Positions 13,901 to 26,257 of a DNA stretch of 64,000 nt are shown in pieces. The first letter of the stretch is position 1, and each line of letters starts with the position of its first letter. Under the pieces are notes generated by a model, which made no database searches, was not told where the DNA came from, and was given only the letters and a program-made list of their open reading frames with translations. The position numbers and the translations under genes were made by a program. This stretch comes from Chrysomallon squamiferum (lineage: Eukaryota > Mollusca > Gastropoda > Neomphalida > Peltospiridae), in assembly GCA_012295275.1 (NCBI GenBank), contig CM022670.1, forward strand, positions 27,739,881-27,803,880. The letters are read 5' to 3'.

Positions 13901-15220
13901 TTAGTTTTGTTTTGTTTTTATTATCATACCAGCAACCATGTTCAGCTAGCTCTAGTTTATTTTATAGCATTAATTTCAGCCAATTATTTTGTAACACTAT
14001 TAAATAACAGGGTTATGTTATAAATTAGTAAATTTATGAAAAATGTTAACAAGCATACAATTCTAAGAAAGGCTGAATAAAAATATCAGCCTAATTCTTA
14101 CAAAACTAATATATATAGATATTTGACTTTATTTGTCTATCATCTCTAACCAGGCTGTAGGTATTTTGTTAGATTATATTCAGATCACTATTATTTGGAA
14201 TACCTTCACTTTAAAACTACAATTCACCAGAAAGTGTTAACTGAATTGAAAATAACCTGTACAATTACAGTTGTTGACATGGAAACCTGCAGTTGTCATC
14301 ACAGACTTTAGAATGAGCATGCTTTGGTTTTCAGAACAGATTGCCATTACTGTTACAGTGATTCCCAGGTCAAAACTCTCATTTTGTGAGTTAATAATTT
14401 ATCAAAAATATGTTCTGCAATAAGAAATAACCTATATCTGCTGTTGTAATATGTAGCAAAAGAAGAAGAAAATGTTTTGTAATAATTAGACAAAATATAT
14501 TTCATAAATTTTATAATTTTATTAAGAATTATTATTGTGTTGTTGTCTTTGTTATTTTCTTTTCCTATATTTCTATGTCGTTTTCAAATCATCTTTGGTA
14601 AATTCATGATAATCATGAAAAAATTTTGTGTAGGAAGCATTTAAAATGTGCCACCCCATTCATTAGTTGTTTTTTCAGATTCTGTTCAGGATTTTACTTA
14701 TTATTTGCAGGTCAGTTATATAAACACATCCTTTCTTTCAAAATAATTGGATATCTTCTTACTGAAATTGTATTGCACATCAAGATTGCATGGCCAGTTC
14801 AACATTAAAAGTTGAAAATAAAATAGATAATATTTAAAATTAAAGCCAAAACCTGTATAATAAAATTACTTTAAAAAAATAAAAAAAATAAAAATAATAA
14901 TAATAAAAATCAAGAAACATTTCATTTTATTTAAAGATATGGGTTTTATTTTATTTTTATTTATTATAGTTTTTTTTAATACTTTGAACAATAAGTATAT
15001 CTAGTGAATCAAATCATTGAATCACCAGTGTTTTTATAATCACTGCATAAAAAAGAGCTTTAAAGGAAAAGGTAAATGATATTGCCATTATTTTAAAAAT
15101 GACAAAGAAAACTTTTCCTAATACCTGATTGTTTCTTACCTCTGGTGTGAAATGGATTTTATTGTATATGGAATTTAAACAAAACTATAAAAGTTAAAAG
15201 AAAGATCTTTCTTGTGTCAT
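10986..15220. other. A/T-rich non-coding background
   Basis: No gene is seen. It holds an A run at about 12261-12283, T runs near 13626-13643, and A/AAT stretches near 14870-14910. Less biased patches occur at about 12060-12180, 12580-12790 and 14230-14400. In the second, an 8-bp inverted repeat TATACTGC/GCAGTATA (12728-12735 and 12767-12774) has too little flanking pairing to be a precursor hairpin. Confidence 0.55.
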
Positions 15221-15229
15221 TTATTCACA

Positions 15230-16290
15230 TAAACAGGATACTTCACAGAAGCACAGCACAGGTGTATTTTGGTAAATGTGTTCACCATTATGGGTGGTTT
15301 TAGAGGTAATCAAATCAAGTTGCTGTGGCTCAGTTGAAGCAGAGTGAGATCCATTTCAACAAGCCTAATCATCACAGGTTTTTTCTGTTGAGGCTGTTTG
15401 CAGTTCAAACAGTTAGATGAGGTGATGGGTGAGACAGTATTGCATTATAGCAGCCTTTTCCATCAGGTTACCTGATTGTTTTTGGCAGCCATTTACTTTT
15501 ATTGCCAATACACATGTTTCACCCCATGTCATGTGGTTCACTGATAATTGATTTTGTAATGAAAACAAAAGTCCACTGTCAGGTAAGTTTATGTAATATT
15601 AATAAGTAAATTGGGACATCATATATGATGAGTTATATTGATGTATTTTATTAAAACCTGTAATTTACCATGTGGGTAGATCTTTTGTAGGTAGATGTGT
15701 GTAAGTGTGTTGTGTAAATGATTTGATTGGTTTCACAATATTCATTATCAGAGGAAAGTGTTTTTAATGTGTTAAGTAATTGTGCAGCTGATTAGTTAAT
15801 GCCAAACTGTTTCAAATCATGTTTAGTAATTGGCATGCCTGTATAAATGTCTATTTTAGTTAACATTCTTTACTTCTGAATTGACTAACAGGAGTATTTG
15901 AGTGAATTAGATATTTTGGCTGAAAGTTATTTAGATGTACATTTACTTCTGAATGTATGCTGTAACTCTGTTATGTAAATGCACTGCAGTCTTTCTGTAT
16001 TATATCATATTCCACACTGGCTATTATGCAAGAGAGTTTGCTGTTTCTGTCATGACTTAGAAGAAGTTTTCTGTCAGCAGCAAGTGGATTTTAGTAATCA
16101 ATTTTGGAGACTTTAATATGGATTATACATATATTCAGCTGCTTTAGGTGATAAGTTTTGCAAGTGAAAATGAGTCAGTGTGTCGTAGCCCAATGTTTGA
16201 CATGGATGACCTTTATTATACAACATGTGCAGACTGGAATTAATTTAATGTTTGGAATGAGCTTCTGGAACTAAGCTCAAATGAAGTTGC
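15230..16290. promoter_or_regulatory. Long moderate-complexity island
   Basis: About 1 kb with few homopolymers. It includes a 7-bp hairpin CTGTTTG/CAAACAG with a 5-nt loop (15394-15412). Within it, 15489-15582 is bounded by tttggcag and CAG|gtaagt and is open in one forward frame for 31 codons, but those residues resemble no family. It could be a regulatory island or contain a minor exon. Confidence 0.25.
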
Positions 16291-16649
16291 TTGATAGGTA
16301 AGCTTTTCTTCTTTTTTTTTTCTTTTTTTTTTTTTTTAAATGATTAAGGAAAAGAAAAAGACAAAAAAGACAGGTCTTTTTTTTCCTTTTCCTTTTCTTT
16401 TTATGTTTATTGTTTTAATATAATGTGAAAATTATGGGAAAAAAGAAAAGAAATATTTATTTAATGACTGTTCAGCAGATATTTTTATCAAGATTTTAAA
16501 GCAATCAAAATGAGAAATAAAAAATTTAACATTAAATTATTCATCCAAATAAATTAAAAGCACATTTTATGTCTGCAGCTGAATTTGTTTGGGGTGACTT
16601 AATAGAAAATAAACAAATTTAACAGATTTATTGTTTTACCTATTTAAAA

Positions 16650-17210
16650 TACATTGTTTGTGCAAATGAAGATGTAACACTTGACAATGTACTGAGTAGA
16701 TAAACATCCACATGTTTATGATGTGATTGTCGCTAATAACAAGACATTCCCTTCAGACAATTATTGCAGTGCCTCTGCAAGTCTTGCTCTCATCTGGTAT
16801 CACTTGGTGTGCAAAAACAAAGTGATTAGTGTTGGTAGCTTGCCCCAGAAAAAAACATTTGTCAAGCCGATTCATTGAGTTCTGGCACATATTCAATATT
16901 GGTGGCACTCACTCCAGCGTCCGTGGCTCACAATTACTGGATTGCCGCTTTGCACGTTGTGGTCCATTCGCAGCTCAGTACTCAAGCCTAGGACATCAAA
17001 TTGCAGCCATAGATGTCAGAGCTGGTCCATAAAACAATCGTTTTCTGGGAATACGCCATAGCTTTATGACAGTGATGTATAGCTAATATTGCTAGGTTCA
17101 GCCTACCACATTATCATTGTTTTAGGTGATTGGAAATAATAATAACCTGCAGTCGACCAGGAAAGCAGACAGCCATATGGAATTTACTGTGTGGAAAATA
17201 CTTTCTGTAA
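16650..17210. promoter_or_regulatory. Strong high-complexity island, candidate conserved non-coding element
   Basis: This is the most G+C-rich stretch noticed: 59 of 120 bases in 16921-17040 are G or C by hand count, including several CpGs, which are rare elsewhere. GACATC/GATGTC arms occur at 16992-16997 and 17012-17017. The word GGTCCAT is repeated at 16971 and 17023. The 67-codon frame at 16829-17032 begins with TTG, so it is not a plausible gene in an animal. The texture suits an ancient enhancer. Confidence 0.45.
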
Positions 17211-18640
17211 AGGTTTGATTTTTTTTTTCTCTTCTTAATTAATTGCTTCATTCTGATTTTGTGTATGATCAATGTGTAACTTGCCTTTGATATTAAATGA
17301 CAGAATCAAATGTATTGCCTTCAGATCTAATTCTTTGAAGAAGTATTAAATTGAATCTCTGTCTGTTTTAATTTGATAAGAGGACTGAATTTTTGTTTTA
17401 GAGGGAGAAAAAGAAAAGAAAAAGAAAGGCTGATATTAATTTTTTTCATTTTAATATCTGTGTTTATTTTGTAGTTTAAAAAAAAAGTATATATTATATA
17501 ATTTTGTTATTTTTTTATTGATTTATTCTAATTATTATCAGCATATTTAATTTATTTATTTATTTATTTTTATTTTTATTATTTTTATTATTTTTATCTA
17601 ATTACTAAACTGACAAGAACCTTATTCAACATTTTTATTACTGATCTGTGCAAGGATATAATAATCTCGATCTTTGAACAGAGAATTTACTAAAAATAAA
17701 AAATGCACTAAAATTTTTAAAATATTAATTTTAAATTGAAACAAAATGGGTATTTGGAATAACTTCTACTTAATTTTGATTTAAAAAATGCCAAACAAAA
17801 CAAACGAATAACAAATTACCTTTATTAATTACATGAGTCTTTGTAGATAGAGCTTTTTGAATTATCCCAATTCCTGCAAAATCTTTCTTGGTATGTCACT
17901 GTGTTATTTACCATATCAGACATTTCTCCACAGGATATGACTCATATTTTTCTTAATGTATTTTTTGTTTGTTTGTTTTGGGGTTTTATTAAATAAAAAG
18001 AAGTTTTTGATGTGTACATATGTAGATATGTGTATCACTCAAACTAAGTAGTATTTTGTAAAAAAAATTATGTTTAACAGCCTGATACATTTTAATTTTA
18101 ATACTTATTAGGTGTCAGTTTGTACTTTATATTTTTTGATGTAATGAATATCATTAATAAATAGCAGCAAGGGATCTTCTTGAATGTATCTTCTCACTGA
18201 CAGAAAAATACACATTTTTGGATATGCTAGATAATCAGAATTCATCTTAAATGTGGTTAGATTAAAATAGAATTAGATTTCTTTCCTTTCTAGAAATGCA
18301 GTCCTTTGTTTTTGTTATAGTTATTGTTTATTTGTTAAATGACAAAAGAACAGAAAAACAAAACATTTAGCAGAAATTCTGATAAATGAATTTGCTTCAG
18401 TACCTTAAGTCATAGTTGTCCAATGTACCTTGAGTTGATTTTGAACATTAAGTTAGTTTATAAAATATTTGAAACCATTCCATATAAATAAATCATTTTA
18501 ACAGAATAGTTTTAAATATTTGGAAATGCTTGTGCTCTTTAAAGTTTCTGTATCTTTTTTCATCTAGTTTTCATCTAGTTTTCATAGGGAAATATTGTTT
18601 CAGTATATGCTTTGTGATATAAAATAGCTATTTGAAAACA
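17211..18640. other. A/T-rich non-coding background
   Basis: It contains a (TTTA/TTTTTA)n stretch at about 17545-17600 and a short tandem repeat of TTTTCATCTAG at about 18557-18587. No gene is seen. Confidence 0.65.
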
Positions 18641-19470
18641 TAATGACTAACATGATTCTTAACATAAGAGGATGTTGCACCATATGCCTCTTGGCTGCTT
18701 ACTACATTCCATTTGTTCTGCAGTCACAGTTCACAGAGTGTAATGTAAGATGGACATATTTCTTTGTTATTCACCTTCTGTTACACACACAGTCCTGACA
18801 TTGTTTTCTTCTAGTTGTAGCAGCAGGTTCATTATTGGTTAAGATTTTTTTTCTGTCTGGTATTTTGATAAGTTATGTTTGTCTATTTATGCTTCAGTTC
18901 TTGCACAGGTATTATTATCAAATGTAGAGTATGTGGTTGATGGAAAAAAATCAGCTTAGATTGGCTTTTTCCAAAAATAATCTGGACCCCTATGTTTTAA
19001 TGGACACAAATCTTTCTCTTCTTTTTTTTTTTTTTCAAAGAATATTTTCCAGTAAATCCAGATTTATTTTTTCATAAGTACATTCTTTCATCACTTTCAC
19101 ATGTTTTTTTTTTATATATTTTTTTTTTACATCAAGACACACATGTTAGATCAGTAATTCATAAAATGGAATGAACACATCAGCAGTATATTTACTCAAA
19201 GTTATTACTAAATTTCATCACCTTGATGAATATCAGTTTACACTTTTGCCCTCAGGAATAAATATATACAAAAGTTTCATCTGTTTCTGTATCAGATATA
19301 TCCAGTTAAAGTTTCTGTCATAAACATTTACAAGACAAAAGCATATATATGTATTTTAAATATAGATAAAAAAAAATGTTTAGAACCAGAAAATCCTGAA
19401 GAAGATGAATATGCTCTATTCATTTACCACTGAAGTAAACTTCATGAATTATTTAAGACTGGTTATCCCA
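18641..19470. other. Mixed sequence: weak island then A/T background
   Basis: Positions 18660-18930 are more balanced and include a partial inverted repeat (CTTAC near 18699 with GTAAG near 18750). From about 18940 the sequence returns to T runs and A/T words. Nothing gene-like is seen. Confidence 0.4.
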
Positions 19471-19479
19471 GTAAAGAAG

Positions 19480-19780
19480 CAACTAGCATCTCTTAGCATG
19501 AGACCTGGGTGTTGATGTATTGATGGCTTCTCTCCGTCTGACAGGTTTCCCAGCATCAGATCCATTACCAGCCTTTAATACTGATGACCACGATTGGGTA
19601 ATAGGAAGAAATCTTTATGTGCTTGGTCTTATCAGTGAGCTGGGCTTCATAAGGTGTTTAGTGAATAATGGTAAGACAATTGGGCTGATTACGTAGCTCA
19701 GTTTAGAAGCTGAGTTGATGGGTTTCTGTGTAGTTGTTTCAAATGAAATTTCTAGAAAGTGCTCTTGCAGAAATAGCTAG
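19480..19780 (+). promoter_or_regulatory. High-complexity island with a splice-flanked open frame
   Basis: About 300 bp of balanced sequence. An ATG at 19523 opens a 57-codon frame ending at TAG 19694-19696. Inside it, 19545-19670 is bracketed by a pyrimidine-rich acceptor ending gacag and a donor AATG|gtaaga, and one frame is open across all 126 bp. The translation has balanced amino acid use (Asp, His, Trp, Gly, Cys present), unlike the Phe/Lys-rich background frames, but I recognise no domain. The start context is weak. It may be an isolated exon, a small ORF, or an enhancer that is open by chance. Confidence 0.25.
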
Positions 19781-21355
19781 TTATTTAGACGAAAATGAGC
19801 AAAGGCAGTTGAAAATGGGTTAATAAAATAGAAGCTTTTAAATACAAAATTTAAGTAATTATTTATTAAAATTCCATAAATTAATAAATAATGGGATAGG
19901 AGGTAAGAAAAACTAATAATAACAATAAATGAAAGCAAAAAGAAAAAACTGCTATAAAAAAAAAATCCATTATGCAGTCATGTATTATATTAAAATAAAA
20001 TAAGTTTATGTTGTATATATGGATAAATATTAGATATCTATCAGTCAACAAAAAGCAATTTGTAATATTTCTGGAAGATAAAGAACAGGTAATTATTATT
20101 TTCTTGTGTTTCATTGGTTATCAAATCATTTTTCTGTAGTAAATTTTATTTTATTTCTAACAGAATTGTTTTTCTTTCATTCTTGCTTACAGAAATGTCT
20201 ATATACTTTCCTCTGACCTTTGACCCGTCTTATATAAGCCTTTACTGTTATTATTAGAAATTGATAAAGTCAGAAAAGAATGTAAAAGTAAAGAGTTTAG
20301 TTGTATTGGTTTTCTGATTACTTTATCAGATATACCCAGTCATAGGAGTTCATTTAAAGTCTGCCTAGTTCAGATCAACAAACACACTGTCAGAACTGCT
20401 GCAGGGTTTGATGAAGAACATAGGTAGTTTGTAAATTATTCACTTATCAGATGTGACAATCTTAATTTGCAACTTCCATTCCTAGAAGGCAGGACTACTG
20501 TTTCACCTGTCCAAAGTAAATAGTCAGATTTTCAGTGTATCTGTCTAAAGTGTTTAAATGTACCTTTCTAATTCTTTGTGTAATTACACTGTAAATCAAG
20601 ATTCACAACGTTTGTTTTCCAGCTGACTTTTATTTATTTTATATTTCTTCAGTTTAAAAAAAATAGCTACTTCAGTTTAAATTTTACATTTAGATGCTTC
20701 ATTATAAATATATTAAGTTTATAAATGTAACACATATAGAGACACAAACATGCATTCAAACATAAAAAATCCCATATCATACAAAAAGCAGACAGACATA
20801 CTACAGGTACTTACATCCATCTGAATGTAGCTATGTGGCAAAATACTAACCTGTTTTATAGTCACAGTGCTATTTATAAACATCCCTTGCTGCTGACTGG
20901 AAAAGAGTAGACCATTCTGATGTACTTAATCATATTTAAAATACATTCTTTTTTTTTCTCTTTTTTTTAAATATTTTTTGAAAGCATTGCTAAATTAAAA
21001 TAATTTTGCATTTCTTCACCACACTCTGTTTTAATAAAAGTAATGTCAGTGTTAAAATCCACAACTCATCTCTCATTCATTATCCTTGATTTTAAAAGAT
21101 TTCCTTAACAAATTTTCCCTTTTTCTGGATTTGTAAAAGACACTTAATAAACAAATACAAAATATTTAAAACCTTTTAAAAAGGACAATGTTTTGAAACA
21201 TTTTGTGTCATTTGAAGCATTGATTAGATTTACAAAAAGTTAAACATAACCTCCCCCCACAATAAATACTTATTAAAATCAGACAAAACTTCATCCATAT
21301 TCTTTTTCTTATTTTTTTCTAAATATTCCCCCCCCCCATTTCCTTTAATATAATA
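19781..21355. other. A/T-rich non-coding background
   Basis: No gene is seen. There is a less biased patch at about 20370-20560 and a run of ten C at 21328-21337, unusual in this sequence, directly before the next island. Confidence 0.6.
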
Positions 21356-21359
21356 TCAA

Positions 21360-21600
21360 TAAGTGAGGCGATTAGCCATAAAGTTGGAAGATTTGCTATT
21401 AGATTGGCCACAGGCTTTTACTCGAGACATTATTAAAATTGTTGAGGATGGTGCCTGCGAGGAAAGCTATGTTTCAGTAGCAGCTAGTTGCTGGGGGAGA
21501 CGAGGTGATGTTATTATATTGAGAGGCTGCCGAGTAGTCATTTCCTTCTTATTGATGACATCAATGATAATTGATAATGTTAGCACTGTTCAAAACAATT
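21360..21600. promoter_or_regulatory. Strong high-complexity island, candidate conserved non-coding element
   Basis: Balanced sequence with several CpGs begins abruptly after the poly-C tract. It contains GCCATAAA (posterior Hox/Cdx type) near 21374 and a run of TGATGACATCAATGATAATT-like words near 21554. A 90-codon + frame (21363-21635) starts with GTG, and its first in-frame ATG lies far downstream. I therefore treat the openness as a by-product of composition. Regulatory role inferred. Confidence 0.4.
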
Positions 21601-21803
21601 TGATAGATGGAGATATGCATTCAGAGAGAAAATGATATTTGTTAGAGGCATTTCTGCTTTATTTGGTACACCACTCAGTCCCGTTGTTTTAATTTTGTAT
21701 TTAGTATTTTTCAACATTTGATAACAATTCAAACAGAAAATGACATCTGTTGATGCACTTTTGCTTCATATGGTACATCATTTAGTCCTGTTGTTTTGAT
21801 ATG
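21593..21803. repeat. Diverged tandem duplication of about 107 bp
   Basis: Copy one (about 21593-21697) and copy two (about 21709-21803) share the word order AGAAAATGA, TGTT, TTTGCT/TCTGCT, ATGGTACA/TTGGTACA, CA, AGTCC, GTTGTTTT, with many substitutions. The matching anchors are offset by about 107-108 bp. The upstream copy abuts the island at 21360-21600. Confidence 0.65.
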
Positions 21804-21810
21804 TTAATAT

Positions 21811-22840
21811 TAAGAAACAAAACATTCAAATATGGATTCTATAAAGTCTGGGGTGTTTTTCTTTTTTTACAGGAATTTAATTTGTATTCTTAAAAATAAC
21901 TTAAAAAACAATTAGGTTTAAATAAAAAAATCTGTTTGATAAAAATGCAGAAACTAATTAATAAATTTCTATAAAACTAAAATATTTAGTTATTTTAAAA
22001 TCTTGTTTATATAAAACTAAAATTTAGTTATTAAATCGTACTTCAAATAGCATTTATAAGCAATTAAAGATTTAAAAAATATATTTAAGACATATTGATT
22101 CAGGGTTTTTCTTCTTTCTATTGGCTTGTCTTTTAAATGCCAAATTGTGTTCCACAGAAAAATAATTTTCATGACTGTGCATGGAAGCTGTCTAAAAATA
22201 TAAAAAATCATTACAATTCTATTGCTGGTCTAGGAAAACACTACACTGACAATAACTGTCAGGATAATAATATATTGGAAATATTCCAGGAACAAAGACA
22301 AACATTGGTGCATGTGAATGATATTCCTGCAAAAATTGCAGAAAGATCAAACATTTGTTTGTTCTTTTGTGTATGTGAGTATTTTTTCATTGCTAGTGGT
22401 TCTTTCTTCTATTGAAAAAGATTTTAGATCATCCTGTAGAGTATTGGTTTCAAAGGCTGATTTAAAAGCTTACCAAGGTTGCATGTCATTGATATTATTT
22501 GACCTTTGTTCTGAATTGGTCATTTATGGTAGGCATTATTCACCACTTTCTGGAATTGATATCTCATTGCTTGGAAGTGCTTGAAAAGTGTTTACTTATG
22601 ACTCATTTATTTTCCTTCTTTTCATGTAGAATTTTAAATTTATTTCACCCCATATGATAATAAATGATACATAAAAAAGTAAGTTGTTTATATATATGTA
22701 TATATATAATTGTTTATTACTTTGGGTTTATCATTTACAGCAAGTAAAATAAATAAAACATTTTTTCTTCTTCAAAATTCTTCTAAAGATAAAGATACGC
22801 ATCCAGAGAATTTTAATGTCACTCAGGTCAATGTAATATG
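21811..22840. other. A/T background with moderately complex patch
   Basis: After A/T-rich sequence to about 22120, 22130-22600 is more balanced and carries two overlapping + frames (22137-22415, 22318-22584) in different phases, so at most one could be real and neither is recognised. A TA-rich microsatellite lies near 22690-22710. Confidence 0.45.
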
Positions 22841-23110
22841 TTCCAAGGTTTTGGTTATAAAATGAGAGATGTCTATATATGTCATTGTGAGGTATCTGCC
22901 ACCTTATCACACTGTTCTGCCGAGGGTCATCTCCTTCATGCAGATGCAAACATTTGACAAGAAAGCTAATGAGCTTTGACTTTGTCTGTGAGTTACTCAT
23001 TTGCAATCTCAGTGTATCAGTGCCTGCCAGAAGATTGGAGATAACATGAACAGGGACATGACCTTTCATTGTTGCACTTGGAGTATTCATTTCATTTAAC
23101 TGTGGACAAC
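22840..23110. promoter_or_regulatory. High-complexity island under the longest open frame
   Basis: Balanced sequence contains ATGCAGATGCAAA near 22938 and the stem AAAGCT/AGCTTT near 22964. The longest open frame in the window covers it on the minus strand (22731-23117). Its first ATG is at 23088-23090, giving 119 codons, but the last part is Phe/Lys/Ile-rich A/T translation. Around two frames of this length are expected by chance in 64 kb of this composition. Regulatory use seems likelier than coding. Confidence 0.3.
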
Positions 23111-23179
23111 AAATCAATTAGCTTTCTACATGAAAATATAATTTAGACACAATTGTAGATATTGTCATTTTGACTGTTT

Positions 23180-23770
23180 GAAGGCACCAGAGTTCTACGA
23201 AAACAAACTGTCAGGTAATATAATTAGTTTTTGCATGAAACTTATGTGCATTTTTCTTTTTTCCATTTTTTGTTTTCATTCTATAAGAAATAGAAGAAAT
23301 TTGCAGGTCTGTTAAATAAAATATTGATAATGGTTTGTTTACTGAGTTATATGGCTTAATCATGGAACTGTTTTGTTATTCAAATTTGTTCAGTGTTTCA
23401 AAGCATTCCCATAAGATTAATTGCACTTCCAGAAAGATAACATGGGAGTCAGTGCTAAATGTTTGTACACCTGGAAACGTAGCAGTTGTCTCTGACTGTA
23501 TTGTTGAATGTGTATTCTTTTATTCATCAAGAGAACATTTGTCTGTGTAATCTTTCTGCCAGGTTGTCAAACTAATGTTTATGACCCATGACAAATTTTC
23601 TGATAGCCATCGCCTCAGTTAATACCATGTTCATCTTCACTGCTACTGACAGTAACCCATGCTTTATTGCTATCAATACATGGACAAAGATTGTTCAGAA
23701 AGTAAATGTATAATAGTACTGGTGATTTGCAGTTGTATACTTGTGAACAGAAATACATTAAGTTATATCT
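23180..23770. promoter_or_regulatory. High-complexity island
   Basis: From about 23400 to 23720 the sequence is balanced, with few homopolymers. An imperfect inverted repeat around 23450-23505 has a 7-nt bulge. The 71-codon frame (23335-23550) is unrecognised. Candidate regulatory element, by composition. Confidence 0.3.
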
Positions 23771-24430
23771 AAATAGTAGGAAAGTTCAGAAACTTGCAAG
23801 AAAAGACAAAGGATTAAAATAGCATAGTTAAATTGACTTTGTATTTCAAATTTAGTTATTAATAGGGTAAAAAATATTTCATTACAGATGTGTATACTAA
23901 AAGATATGCAAAAAATAAATAAAAATTGTTTCTTTTTCATTATGATGTCTGAATTGTCAAATATAATAAAATTATAAAAATAAAAATGTTAAATTTGAAA
24001 AAAAAAAAAAATAACCACCAAAACAAGTTGTTTACAAGATATAAATAATTATGTGGTAAAAAGTAAGGCACACTAATTCTATTTATAATTTTGTTTATAA
24101 AATAATTTTGTATGGAAGGAAGAAATACTACTTCATTTTTTACCTTTTTAAATTTAAGTTTATTTATTTGATAATTTCATTTATTATTTTTTTTTTGTTA
24201 CTTATTTTTTGAAAATTAAGCAGATTCAAATGCTGATTGCTTTTCCCTTTCTTTCTTTTGTTTTTTGTTTTTGTTAGTTTGAATGAATCCTAAACTTATC
24301 TTGCACTGACATTTACTCTGTAACCTCTGACTTACTTCTCGTATAATTTATACTTTTCTAGATAATCATTCAGTTCATCTTGTCAGAATCACATTGCAGT
24401 TGCTGAAAGAATATAAACTACTACATTTAA
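23771..24430. other. A/T-rich non-coding background
   Basis: Only A/T words, an A run near 23998-24011 and T runs near 24187-24196. No gene is seen. Confidence 0.65.
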
Positions 24431-24439
24431 AAGCTATAT

Positions 24440-25440
24440 ATTTTTGTGGGTAGAGAAACTCCTACAGATGTTCTGGGTGGTCTGTAAACAAGCAGGACTG
24501 AGAAAACAAAGTTCCTAACCTACTGATATCATATTCAGTGGTAGCAAGGTGTTATTTTGATCTGTTCCTTTTTACATAATCCTCAACTTTGTAACAAGAA
24601 TCAGCTGTATTTGCTTTGGTGTATCGTTAAATGCTGGGGGACATCAAATATGGTAACTTGTTGGTGCCACATTGTTTGGAAGACCTGCCAGTATTGTTAC
24701 ACAAATGTTTCCAGGTTTTATCATGTCTGTACAAGAGTGTGCAAGTCTTTTTAAAACCTGAAGTGGGTGGAATCACTGGAGCCATTGTGTTTTTGAACCT
24801 AGCTCTTGATACCTACCATTTGGCTGAGTTTCTTTGAGCAGATTATTTTGTTCAGTATTTATGGAGTGCAATACCAGAGAGGACATCAAAGGCACTGATA
24901 CATTATCTTAAAGAATGTTTTAACAAGAAAGCATGATAACCAAACTGATGCTTCACAAATGTTAAATGAGTACTGCAGAATTTCACACACCCATTCTGTT
25001 TTGTCTGTAAAGACATTCCTGAATGGGAAGGCATGTAATCAGACATAATGTACACACTGCCTCAGTCATTTGTTCAAAAGACTTAATCAAGTGCAGGTCT
25101 GTGATCCGTAACAGGATAGGCATGATCTTGTAGTAATGTGGCTTGTTGTGTGAAGAATGGAAAAATATTTATAATGTTTTACACTTTTGAACAAACATTC
25201 TAACACCTCATTTGTGACAGATGGCTATAATTTAGAACTATATGCTGAAATAAATACTATAAATCAAACTGGTCATAGCATTTTTGAAAATGGTTTGGGA
25301 TGCATAGGCATTTACTTAGGTAATCATTTAAAATACTTGAGCAATTTCTTATATGAACCCATGTTATATTGTAACTGGTTGTCACTGACCTTAGGTTGGT
25401 TGCAGAATTAATCTTCTACAGAGGACTCATTTTATTATTC
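24440..25440. promoter_or_regulatory. Long moderate-complexity island
   Basis: About 1 kb of less biased sequence. Overlapping + frames at 24557-24754 and 24631-24837 lie in different phases and resemble no family. A decayed exon, a decayed repeat and a cluster of regulatory sequence are all possible. Confidence 0.25.
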
Positions 25441-26223
25441 CACTTTTCAGCTTATGCCCAAAGATAAATTTGTCAAAGAATGTGATATTTGCTTCCCTGT
25501 AGTATAGTACATATAAAATATCCATTGATGCTGATGGATATGAGCAGTGCATCAAACATATCATTAGGTTTCCTTGTGCAAAACACATTATATAATAAAT
25601 TAATATTAAAATGTCTTGACAGTGCTGATAAATATTCATTTATTCAGAATTAGAGTACCTTAACCTTGTGAACTATTAACCCATTGATTTCCAAGTAGAC
25701 TAGTATTTATGTCTGAGACACATGCTTCTTCCATCCAGGCTTAGTCTGACATCTGGACAACTGTTCTGACCAGCTGGTTACCAAGAAGAAGAATATGAAA
25801 AATTGAATATTTTTGACAACAGACTGAGAATTGCAGTTGCAGACTCAATTAATTTAGATCAGATGACCAAACATCTTAAAGATTTTTAAAATTTATGTGA
25901 CAGAAATGTGCATTATACATAATGCCTTGGTTATTAATTGTTTCACATCTGCTGAAATATTTGAACTTTGCTTCTAAAAGGTTAAGTTATACATTAACTT
26001 TGATGAGTAAAATCAGGTAACTTAAAATAGTAGGTGGCTTTAGAACTTACATACAGAAAGACACATGCATGATACACCCACATGTATACAGGCACATACA
26101 CTAAGTGCTACACAGACAAATTTAATGAATTGACAGATTCTGTACTTTCATTTCTCAGTGCATCTGATTATGAAAAATGTATTTTGTTATTGTTGAGATA
26201 TATAAGATTCAGAAGAAACACAA

Positions 26224-26257
<34 letters not shown>

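Noticed and set aside
15489-15582. Possible 94-bp exon ending at a consensus gtaagt donor
   Set aside because: The acceptor is weak, 31 open codons are expected by chance, and no family is recognised; kept only as a remark within the island.
21363-21635. 90-codon + frame
   Set aside because: It begins with GTG, has no early ATG, and runs into the duplicated segment; no recognisable protein.
22731-23117. Longest open frame, minus strand, 128 codons (119 from the first ATG at 23090)
   Set aside because: Around two frames of this length are expected by chance in 64 kb of this composition. The last third is A/T-driven Phe/Lys/Ile translation, it starts at a non-ATG codon, and no domain is recognisable.
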